The translations under genes were made by a program, and so were the position numbers. A DNA stretch of 64,000 nt, from contig VXAZ01000431.1 in NCBI GenBank assembly GCA_013399875.1, positions 1-64,000 on the forward strand, in the 5' to 3' direction. The notes under the pieces are model-generated. The model was not told where the DNA came from, ran no database searches, and saw only the letters and a program-made list of their open reading frames with translations. This DNA comes from Gymnorhina tibicen (taxonomy: Eukaryota; Chordata; Aves; Passeriformes; Artamidae). Below, piece by piece: positions 12,101-24,100 of the stretch (the stretch's first letter is position 1; each line of letters starts with the position of its first letter).

Positions 12101-15100
12101 TCAAGAATGCACAGAAGGATGATGTCAGTGTGCAGTTTTTGGAGAAAAAGGTGATTTGCATTGGTTATTGATACTCATCCCTAAATTCCCTGAGATGTAG
12201 TACTCAGTGAACATAATATGCTGCAGTAGCATGAAAAGAACAGGGCGGGTGCTGTTCTGCCTGAGCTTCTCTTATGTACAGTTGTGCTGCACATGAGTGT
12301 GTGCCCAGTCAAGTGATTTGGGATCGGTGGCCACAGCAGTGTCCATAGGACTTAGACATAAGCAGTATGAGGTGGGCATGCTGCAAGGGAACATCTGGAT
12401 TTCAGCTGCCTGGGTGTGTGGAAGGGAGGGGGAAGAAGTGATCTGGACTTAAACGTTAGAGTATACGTATGTCTGGAGCAGGACTGGGCAGAGACAAGGT
12501 ATTCTCAAAATAGGTATGAACGAGTAATATTTTGCTCTAGGACAGTTACAGAAATAGACTGACACCACATTGGTGGGTGGGTTTTTCTTCCTTTTGGCAT
12601 CACTAAAATTGTAGCAGCAAAATAAATTTTTTAAGGAAATACAGTAATCTCCTTAATGAAGTACCATATGTTGTACCAATGAATTTCATGTTTAATTTAG
12701 CTGACAATACTGAAGAGTTAGGGTCTTATTCTCATCTAACTTGATACTTCATGAAATACTGGAAATACTTAGTTATTATCTGCTTTAGGTTGTTAGAATA
12801 GTCTGAGCACTTGTTCTGTAGCTTGCATGTATTAGAAGAGAAGTTGCAGATAGTTTTCCTGTTCCGTTATTAACATGTTGATACTCCCTTTGTTATATAA
12901 TTCCTTCCTTTAAGACTTCAGATCAAGCTGACAAGATAGTAGGGTTTTTGTGTATCTGTAGCAAGAATCGAAATCTTACGTTAATCTTCTAGTACATTTT
13001 AGAAAGACCTGGTGCAATAATGCAGTAGTGTAATGGCATGGTCGGAAGTGATATTAATTTAATCACTTAATCTCTGTGCAAAATGATTGTCCTTTACTTG
13101 AAAATGGAGCTGTTGTCAAAGATGACCAGAGACATGTTTTCAACCTTTAACAGATGAATGCATCAGTGAGACTTCCATCAGGTGAAGACTTCAACTTAAA
13201 GCTTGATCTTCTTCATTCTATAGTGCCAGAGCAAAGTACATTTAAAGTGCTTTCAACAAAGGTAAGCTGCTTAAAGTGTAAATTGTTTCTTTGACTGTTC
13301 CAATCCTGAAAATGTTTGTTCTATTGCCTCGTCTCTCTGCAACAGTCATAATATCTTGCTCTTCATATAGAAGTGCTTTTTCTTTCTTCAAGGTGTCTTT
13401 TGGCTGGTGGGAGGCTTTCTAAACTTGTGCAAATATCAGAAATAGTAATATGATGGTGCTTATTGAAGTGCAAATGACAGGGTTATGTTGAGGATTCTTT
13501 CACTTGTTGCTAAAGAAAGAAGACTGTGATCTTCACTGTTAAAATTCAGGTATTAGGAAAGCATGAACAGCCTTTTACAAAACTTCTAGGAGCCAGTCTT
13601 GCCTGGTGAAGCATTGTTACCTTTGTGTGCCCAAGAAATAAAAGTCAGACCTGGAAGATTTTGGTGAAATAGTTCTCTACCCTTTCATGGCTTCTTGCTG
13701 GTGAAGGTTAACCATGCGGTTAACTGTCCGTGGCTTTTCAAGAGAGCATATTCCATGCTATTCCATGCTGCTCCTGGAAATAGTACATGCCCGGAGACAC
13801 TTGAAAATGGCATGGTGTGAGAGAATGCTTCTGTCTCAGCAGTTTGCTTCTTTTATATTACAAGTATAGAAAAATAAGAAACAGTGATCTGGCATAGCAT
13901 TTCTTGTTGGCATAATGGATAGACAGACATAGGCTTTGTCCACAGAGCCAAGCCTGAATCCCCGATGCTGGAATATGATGCTGATTGTTCTCTCGTATTT
14001 CAGCAGTGGTTCTGCAGAGCTTATGGAAATTCTCTTGTGGACTCATGTTCCATTTTACCCGTTCCATTCTCGGAAAGGTACCTATAATAGTTCTTGTGTC
14101 GTTTTGTGGAAGAGGGACTTCAGGATGGCATGAGAGGATTACCACAGAAAGTTGGTCTTGTTTTTCCACTCCTTGTAAAAGAAACCTGAGCAGGTTGTGT
14201 GATTGAGCACTTCACTTATCCCCCCGCAGTGTAAGAGCTTACGTGGCTCGAAGTATGTAGAAAATCTGGTAGTCTGATAGTATTTGTATGAATTTGAGTG
14301 GAATCGGGATGAACCTTGTCAGGAAGAGTAGCTGTGGGGTTCTGTTTGCTTTATGTTCTTACCTAGCTTGTGTTACACTTTTAATTTTGTCTTGAAATTT
14401 ACCATTACTTTCTTAGGAAGCATCTACATGTTACTGAGCACTGTGAAATTCACTTGACTTTGTCTTTCCACACTGCCATCTCTAGCCTGGTCTTAACTCT
14501 GAAATAATCTCTAGTAGTCTAGAGCCTAGTTTACTTTGAGGTTCCAAAAGTGGGGTGAAAGCCTGAGTTAGGTTCAGGCAGTGTCTGAACTGTAAATATT
14601 TTGCATTTATTTTCAAATGTTATTGTTCCTAAATACTTGTGAGAGACTATTTATTGAGACAAAATGGGTAAGAGGGAACACAGAAGGTGTTCTAACTACA
14701 GTAGTCAGTGCTTCAGCATGTCCTTACTTTTGCAGAAAGGAGTCGTGTAAGGCTGTCTGTGAAGGCATAGTGAAGGAATACAATTTAAACCATGCCCCAG
14801 CTGGTTCTTGTTCTGACCACCAGAGGGAGTCCGGAAGAAAAAAAAAATTTAAAGCAGCTCTGTGTTAAGTATGCAAAGACTTCTTTGCAGGTTTAGAATA
14901 TTTTCCTTAGAAAAATATTAAGCGCTTTAAGGGAATGAGGCAGCCTTAGTGTTTACTTACCAGAAATTCAGATTTCTTTTCTTAGCTTTGTGCATGTACT
15001 TGGCTCTTAGGAGCAGCGTGGAAAACAGGCAGATACTACTTTGAGTAAATTAATCTTATTGATTAGAACTTCTCAAATCATTCACATATTATTTTGTACT

Positions 15101-18100
15101 ACTTACATGAGGTCCTTTTTTAAGGACTTGGAAAGAAAGAAATAATCTTATTATCTTCCCAATTATATGAACTTCTTACTGTGTACTCCCAAAGAAGTTG
15201 AGTTTTCATGAGATAGAAACAGATCTATTCCTGCAGATTAGTAATTTCAGGTGAGAATAATTTGATTTGTTCATACTGCTTTGTTCTGTGTTGCTGCTTT
15301 GAATGTGTGAGCCACATTGCCACTTGTATCATCTAGTCATCACTAGGCAACAAAGACTCTGGCCTTTCTTTTTTACTTAGATGAGCAAATATATGGGGAA
15401 ACAATGGAACGTATGAGCAGGTTGTGTGGTGGGTAGTTTGGGTCCATGAACTCTGTACAACTCATAAATTTAATGGATAGAGAATGAAACGAGAACTAGG
15501 CAGAGAGTAGAACAATCCTGCATATTTTGGAACTAAGAGAAGCTGTGGAGGGTTTTCTCAGTGCTGCTTGAAACTCAACATCACTTGACAAATGCAAAGG
15601 CATAAAGGTAAAGATGCAAATTCAGGAGGAGAGAATAGCCTTAACTGTATTTGCAGAACTACAAACTCTAAAGTAACTGCAAAGAGCAGACAGAACTCAC
15701 AGGCTCTTGAACTGGTTCTTTCAGCAAGCGTTGACAGTGGTGAAAAACACAGTTTCTAGCATAAGGATTGTTTCTTTCCCAGCAAGGAAATTAAAATTAC
15801 ACCTTTCTGTCAGTCCATGCTGCGTCAAGCCCTGAGATACAAAGTCTGCTTGGAAAAAAACAGTGTAACACTATCGAGTGTTACAGAGGTAGCAGAGATA
15901 GATGTTTTGAGCTGTTTCAAAGATTTGTTTCAGCAGCAGTAAATTAGTGTTTATCCTCTGCAGACTTTGACTTCAAGCTGTGAACTAGAAGAGGTAAAAT
16001 ATTTGATGCCAACTCAAGAACAGCATAATATGTGGATGAAGTCCAGTCTCAAAAGATAAAATCTTAAATTTCTGTCTTCATGTATCCTCTAGTATTTTTA
16101 CTCTCCAATTGTCAACAGTTTTACAGATGATACAGGCTGCCTTTAATATTGACTGTATCTATTATTGCCATACTTGAAGCTTTTTTTTTTTTTACCTAAT
16201 TAAAAAATTTACTTGTTGTTCAATAGGTAACACTGCTGGCAAATTCAGCTTTGAGTTGATTATGGTTCCTGCTCACATTTAGTGGCAAGTTACTTAAGAG
16301 TTGCCTCTTGTTGTTCAGCATATAATTCTGGTGGCCTAAGGCCTCAGGTTAATGTTTGTGGGAGAAAATGCTGGATACCATTGAATTGAGCCCTTCTCTT
16401 AAGGGTACTGCTATAGCTGCATAGCATTTTGTACATTAACAGCACAGTTGATAGATCATAACTAGATCAATTGATGTTATTGATCGTAGTCTTCATCTGT
16501 CAGAGGTGTCTGACTGTAGCAATCTGATCAAGCAAAAAGTAACAGCTGCTCCAAAAAGCACTGTAGAAATTTGGGATTGGTGTCTTAAAAATGGAAGCTG
16601 AAAACCGTGTTGCATTCAGCATTTCACAGGAGGAAGGTACCCTTAGTGGTGCTACTTGTTTTTTCACTTCTTTCCAGGAGAGGGAGCCAAAATGTAAAGG
16701 CTGGACCAGCTTTGCAAGTTGCCTGGGTGCAATTATCCTGTCACTCAGTGTGCATATTGTCATCATAAAAATTTAAATGAGTGACTAAATATGTTTCAGA
16801 CAAAACTAGTCAATCTTTATCTGTCCAGAAAATGTCAGGAAAGTAGAAGTGCACAAATAGTGTGCATTTCTAATGTTACTAAATGTGCACAATCAGCCTC
16901 ACATTCTTTTTTCCTCTTCTGCTCAGTCTATCAGTCAGTGTATTTGGGATTCCAGGGGAACGTTCTGCAGTGTTCTCTTGGAAACTTGTGTAACATGAGC
17001 AGTTTCTCTAGGTCTTCTGATGTGTTCTAGGTGGCGCTTGGGGTTTTCTTCTCCTTAGACTGAGGAGAGTGAGGATGACTATGTGCCTTTAGCATGTATG
17101 CTTATGACCTTGAAGGTAACTTGAGATGGTGCTTTCTGTTTTTCCCCTATCTACAAATAGGCTGAGGACAATTACTGTGAGTTTTCAGTTTGTGGTGCCT
17201 TGGGCTTTTTGCAAGCAGTGACTTGCAGCAGTGTAGAACCATTTGAAAAAGTGGTAAAAAGCGGTTTCTTTAGCCCAGAACTGTCCTTTAATTAGAGATC
17301 AAAGTTGTGCTGCAAACTGGGGAGGTGTTAGAAAGCCTCAGCCTCTTTTACAGTTGATATTTGTTGCTTAATAGAGATGTCTGAGGTAGTAGCACACTCT
17401 TCAGCAGCCTCATGCCAAGAATACAGTTGTGTGCATCAGTGGAATGTTGGTTTTTTCCTTGAACCAATATTTTTGCTTTGCAAACTCTGAAATACCCTGT
17501 GAAGCTAACTGGAACTGATGCCTGTTGTTGAATGTAAGGGAAAAGGCAAAGAGTGGAACTGTTTCACACGCTCTTGCACTGTCATCAGAGTCTCTATTCA
17601 CAGGCAAATGTTTACAAATAGATACAAGAGGAACAGATTTATTTTAACTGAAGTTGGGTCTTACCATTGCAGTCCGATCCTTAAAAGATACTTTCTTGTT
17701 TGGGATGTTTTTTTTGAATTCCTTGTAGGCACTTGAATGCAGACTTGGCTGCTCTTGTGTACTTGTTTTCCCCGTGAGGTTTTCATGCAGATTGATACCT
17801 CCCATGTGTATTCTTGAGCATTTTCTATAAATTATAAACTAATATTTAAGGTGAATGGATAATTTTCTGAAGTTTCTTGCATCTTTTAGGCAGGACTAGT
17901 TGGAGCAATTTCTTGGATAGACCATATAGAAACCTTCACTATGATTGGCATGGTATTTACTTATTTAACAATAAGTTTGATTTTACTCTTTTCCTTCTGT
18001 ATGAATGAAGATGGATGTGAGACAGATTTAAACTTGCTAATACTCTGAGAACTATTATTTTTTACAAGCATATAAGTCAGTGCCCATGCTTTATATAAAT

Positions 18101-21100
18101 GCATAAAAGAAAACTATGCATAAGGGGTTTTATCTGTCTTGAGAACTATTGGAATAATGATAGTTTACATGGAGAATAAAGTGACAAATAGCTTCAGAAT
18201 GCTGAAATGATCTGTGTTGCTAGCTTCTCCTCTAAAATTCAAAAATTGTGTTGGCTATGTAGTATCAGTCAGAGGAAACTTGAACCTTTTTCCCCCAGTT
18301 CTCCATGATGCATAGCTGGCAAAGAAACTAAATAAATCCCTTCTGTTGCAGTATGCTCCCTATAGAATAAATTTCATAATTATCATTTGTGTGTGATAAC
18401 ACTGTAGAATTATTTTCATCTTAATATGTTTTGTTTAGAGTTATGGACCAAAAATCTCAGAATTTAGACTATAAGCAAGATGTGAAAGGTCTTTGAATAA
18501 TTAGGACATCAAAACTGTAGGCACATGTGCTCTTAGAAGTACATTTGAATAGGTGTTACATTTTTACAAGATTGTTCTATTTTATCCTACAAAGTTCATG
18601 AGATGATCACAAAATGACAACTCTAAACACTTAAAATTTACGACTCGGAGAAGGCGGTAGTTCAGTAAATAACAAAGTAGTTGATTAGAAACACTGAATT
18701 CTTGTTCTCGTGTATTTGATACAGCAGAACACCAGAATTGAAAGGGGTATTTTTGATGTGTCTTAAAATTAATGGCTGAACTGTTGCTTAAGCTTTGCCA
18801 GTTCTGATTTCCTTCATCCATCTGATCAGAGCTTGACAGAAATTTGCCAGTGGTAAATGAACTTTCCCTTAGCGTGGACTGTAAAATACAAAACACAGTA
18901 GAAATTAGGAAAAAAAACCCTTGCAGTTTGTCAGTGTACACCAGAATCTCCTTTTAGGGTGGAAGATAAAAATTCTTTCCCTTTTAATGTATCTCAGTTA
19001 GATTGACAATGCCTGTCTCAGAATGTAAATTCAAAGGAAGTCAAGTTCATTGGAAGTTTGGACTCTTTAACAGTACGTATCTACTTAGAAAATAAATGTT
19101 GGCTAAGTAGTGTTGTTTTGATCTTTACCAAAGGGGAGACATTATTTCTTAAAATTGAATTAAATGCTCTTTTATGCCAGTTGTCTTAAAAGAAGGTGTT
19201 TTTTCTTATTTTTTTACTATCAATGAAATGGTTCCGAATAGCTTTTGAGAGTAACTGTGGCATCTTTTTGATAGCTAGCACTTGGATTAAGCTGCAAACA
19301 AGCGTGTCCAAATCCCGGATAGGCTTTAAAAAATTGATTACTTTTATGACTAGAAAACTCTGAGTAGAAACTTACCTGTGTCCTTTCACTGGGGGTGGTG
19401 TTTCTTCTAGACAATAAATCCCTCATTTGAACCTCTTCTCAGAGGGGTAGGTTTCTCTCAAGATGGTATTTCAAACAAGTAGTGCATGAATTACTCTCAG
19501 AATTCCATGTCTTTTCCTTTTTGCTTTGCTCTCCTCTCTTTGAACCCAAAATATTCGGGACTTGAAAGAGAAAGTGTATTATATCTACACTGGGATTTTT
19601 TATAGATCTGGAGTACCATGTCCTGTTTTAGGCTTGCCAATGTAAGAAAGGCACTGATGTGGTGGAACAAGTCCTAGCAGAGGGCTGCCAAGATGGTCAG
19701 GTGGCTGCACGGCTTGAGCTACAAGGAGAAGCTGAGGAATTATGCTTGTCCTTAAGTGGCATGCAGAGCATTTAATGTGCAGTTAAATTTTCCTGTCTTA
19801 TATTCTAAAGTTGGCACGAGGCACACAGGGCATACGTTTTATGAAATATAAATGTTGAATCAAAGTAGCTGGCAAAGTGTTGATGTATTTCTCTTGCCCA
19901 AGTGAATTTTTTTCAAAGGAGAGGAAAAAGCTAACAGTACTTTTTTGCTAGATATGACACAAATGTCCGTACTGATGTGTTACTTTTCTATGTGGTAGCT
20001 ATCACACAGAAAAGATAGCTATCTGTGCTAAAACATTCATTAAAATGCATTTATTGCCATTTGTGCATGTAATTGGGACTCGCAAAGTTGTTCCTTCTTA
20101 GATCAAGTAGAGCTCTCAAGTGGAAGAAATATGTGCCTTCACAAGCAGAACTTTACAGCTTTATATTTTTGGAAAATGTGGTTGTATAATGGTATGAAGT
20201 TAATGATTTCCCTAGCTTTGCTCCTGCCTGCCACTTCGTCTAATGAGTAACTTCAGTTGAAGTGGATGTAGTAGACAGAGTAGAAGTTTAATCATGTCAG
20301 AAATACAGTCTGTCTCGGTTCTTCAGCTGTGTGTGCTTCTAGCTTGGCAGGGTTGAAATGGTTTAGAGTTAAGAAATCTGCATCTTACACTGGGAATTAG
20401 TTTGTGTTATTTGCTTTTCCGTAGGGGTGTTTATCATGTAGTGCTGTCTTAGGGACAGTTTCAGAGAGGAAAATGTAAGATCTAGCAGATTAGAAAAGGA
20501 GAAGGGGGATTACTGGAGCAGCAAAACTGAAATTCTTCCTTATTTTCTTCTTTTTATGCATGGGCAGAGTACTCTGATGAATAGCCAAAGGTCTTTATAA
20601 GGACTCGTTGAGGAGGATTGTATTCTGAATAGAAAAAGTCCATGTTTAGTAGCTCACATCAAGCATTATATTGCATTAGAGGTCATTTTTAGTGTGGATA
20701 AAATAATCTGTATTTGAGATACTGAAAGATATCGGTGGAAAGCTTGAAGTGTAACAGCAAGAGTAGTTAGTGTAAGAAAAAGTAAACCGAGAAATTGAAG
20801 AGGTGTAGGGTCAAGCAGTTTCAGTATCAAGCATTTGCTTTTTTTTCCCCCTTCTCCTAAAACATGTTGCAGGACAGGCTAATAAACAGAGTGTAAAATC
20901 TTAACATTAGAGCCTCCTCAACTTAAATGCACAGCTCAGTTGATTATAATAGAGTCTTCTCAGGTTGAGAAGAGTTTATATAAGAAACAGAGGAGAGTTG
21001 TTTTAAATTAATACTCATGTCTCACTTGTAAGTAATTAGTGCCTTTGTAAGTAGCTAATTAATTTAAATGTTTGGCTCAGGAGATCCAAATCCACTGGGA

Positions 21101-24100
21101 AAAAAAAACCTGCTAGTTCTGCCCCTTGTGGAACTACTTGATGGTCTTACATGTAGATATTCAAATATTTTTTTGCTTCCTGAAGCTAATCACAGAGCAT
21201 TAGATTTATGAGTGTTTGTGCTAAAAAATGAGCACAAACAACTTTAAGGTTGCAATTGGAGGAGTTTTTAAAAGAGTCTAGTGGTGGAAGTAGCTTTGCT
21301 GACTTCTTTTGTCTTGCTGAAGGGTAATTATTGGCACAGTTTGAATAATTCTTCTGCATAGTTTAACACAAATCTCCACATCCTTACAGATTGTGATATT
21401 AAACTCTGGAATACAGGCCTTTTTTTAGGGATGGTAGGTTGGGCATCCAGACTAACAGCATTTTAATTTTATTTGGTTATTTTTGGTTCTGTGACTTTAT
21501 TTTAAAAACGGATACTCTGATGCTTAATTTGTGACTTGTAAAGTGGCTGAAAACATTGAAAATCCAACAGGTGCAGGGAGTGGGCAATCAAATACATGTG
21601 GGTGTTGGACTTAAAAGCCTACTGAAGCTCTCCCCTGCCTTGAAGGACATTTCATGCTTCTTATCTTAAGCTTTTGTTGTTCTCAGTACACGTTACTGGT
21701 GGAAAATTAAGTATTTAAACTTATCTAGGGGTATGTGTAGCTTCCTGAGGAATAAAAAAATAAAAGGAAACATGCATAACTGAACATTCTGATTCTTAAA
21801 ATTCATCCTGATTGCAAACATGGAAGCATTGAAACTTCAATGAGCTAATTTTTTTTTGTTTTGATAAGATACCTGTGTGTTGCTTACCAGTGATTGATTT
21901 GAACAATGGATTAAATAAAGTCCAAATTTCAGATCAATGTAATGCTGTGCAAAGGAGCTTGCTGTTTGAATCTCAGGTTAGCTTTTACAGTGGTGCCTTT
22001 GTTCTTGGGTCTGCAGGGATCCCCAGGTTGTAGTGGCTTTAGGTAGAACTAAGAACTTGCTTCTGCTGAGCTCTTCACAAATAAGGAAGCACTGAAGTTT
22101 TTAGCAAACACTGATTTTAGTTAATTAATAGCAGCATATGAACTTTGCGACATCTCTTTAAGTGAATTGGAGTGACATTAGACGGTCCTTGTTTTGCAGA
22201 CATTGTTTTGCAACTTTGTAACCCTGTAACCAACGGCAAAGGATAATTATGGAAAAACATTTCAGTATGGTTGTCTGAAGGGATTATGTGAAGTTGTGAA
22301 TAGGGCATGACATACTTCACTTAATTTTATTTCTCCTATGATAATTGCAACCATATCCATTTTTAATTGCCAGTTTTGTCAATGAATACTCAACAGTTTT
22401 CTCCATAGCAGTGTTTGTTCATTGAACCAAATGTATACATTTCTTCTGAATTTCTCCAGTGGGAAGATCTGCATAGTCCCAGGGTGTTTCTGTGGTTTGT
22501 GTACTACACATCAAACATGGAATTTTTTGGTAAATGAAATGTAAACTTAGATAAAGTTGGATTTTGTAGTCTTTCAAAACTGCTGTTTATTAGAGCTGAC
22601 TGCCAAGAAAGAAATGCTTGAAAGGCAATACCTTGGAGCCTGGCGGTGTAGAGACATTGGGACTGATCATTACTTTTGAGATGCCATAATTTACAAAAAG
22701 AATCAAGCAAATAGTAAGCAAAAGAAAGTTAAGTGGTCCTAAACAAAAGGGTAGAAGTCTGATAAAAAAGCTGCACAGGCACATGGGAGCTCGTTTGATG
22801 GGTAACTTGAACTCGAGTAACTTTGTTTTGTAAGGTAGGTAAATTTGGCTGTGACACAGGCTTCATATTAGGGCTGTGTTTCTAAACCAAGTGTATGTAT
22901 TTTCTTACAGCTACAGGATCCAACTACTTTGGAGCTGCTTGGCAGAACTGTTTGCCATCAGGATTAATTTGTTCTTTGTCTTGTGTTTTGTAGGTTGAGA
23001 TAAAAATGAAGAAGCCAGAGGCTGTAAGATGGGAGAAGCTGGAGGGCCAGGGAGATTCTCCTAAGTTAAAACAATTTACACCAGGTTTGTTCTCTGAACT
23101 ATTAAGTATTAAATGGTTTATTTGTATTGAGTGAGTTGCAGTTACTAATAATAGTTTTGTATTAAATATTGTTTATAAAATCACAGCTTCGTATTTGCAA
23201 TGAAAAGCCTAATAGTCTTGTTTTCACTGCCAAGAATTGACAGAAAGTCTGCAAGCCATTAGTGAAACATAGGTATTAAATTTAGTCATAACTTCTGTTA
23301 GTCTGATGAATTGTTAAGGATATGTGCTTGTCATTAATTCTGCTTATCTGTTTGGGTCCCTGTTTTGCAGTTCTGTATGTTGTGATGTGCATGTGCTGTG
23401 GTTTAGGAATGGAACCCCCCAATTCAGTGCTCCACTGGGACTCTCCCAAAGGCCACCGTCACTGGTCTCTCTCCTTTCCCCTCCCCCTTCTCACTGCAGT
23501 GGGATGGAGTTGAGAATTGGAGGCACAATAGGTGAAGGGTTGAGATAAAAACAGTTTACTGGAAGCAGCAATGAGATTAGAAAACAAACAGTAACAGCAA
23601 CAACAGTAATAACAAAGGGCTGCAAAAGAGAGAGTGATTTACAAGCAAAATGCTCCAGTGGACCCTAGATGACAATTAAATGATGATGGATGGCTTCCCC
23701 CTCTGGACACTTTTTTCTTCACTGGAAGCCCAGCCCTTCTTCTGGGATGCCAGAGAGTCCCTTAACTCCTGCCCCAGCAATGATCTGAGGAGGTGTAGAA
23801 TATCTTCCTGGCCCTGCCCACAGAGCTTCAGGCTCCGCCCCTCACCACTACTGCGAAAAATTAACTCTGTCCTGGCCAAAACCCAGGAGTTGTTATGTAA
23901 TGTGACCTGTTGCTTAAATAATTATGTATCATTTCCTTAAGTATTGCATTTCTCATGGAAACTAATACTTTGGAGTTTTTCAACACAGATAAACACTCTG
24001 TCTTTGACCAAATTTGAATTTCCGGATTTATTGATTTCAGATTTTTTTTTTTTAATTTAGCTCAACTTTTCCTGTGGCTCTAGGCTGCTGTTTTGTTTTT

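Noticed and set aside
13750..13790. Repeated ttccatgct motif
   Set aside because: Only two short copies in a row, with no larger array.
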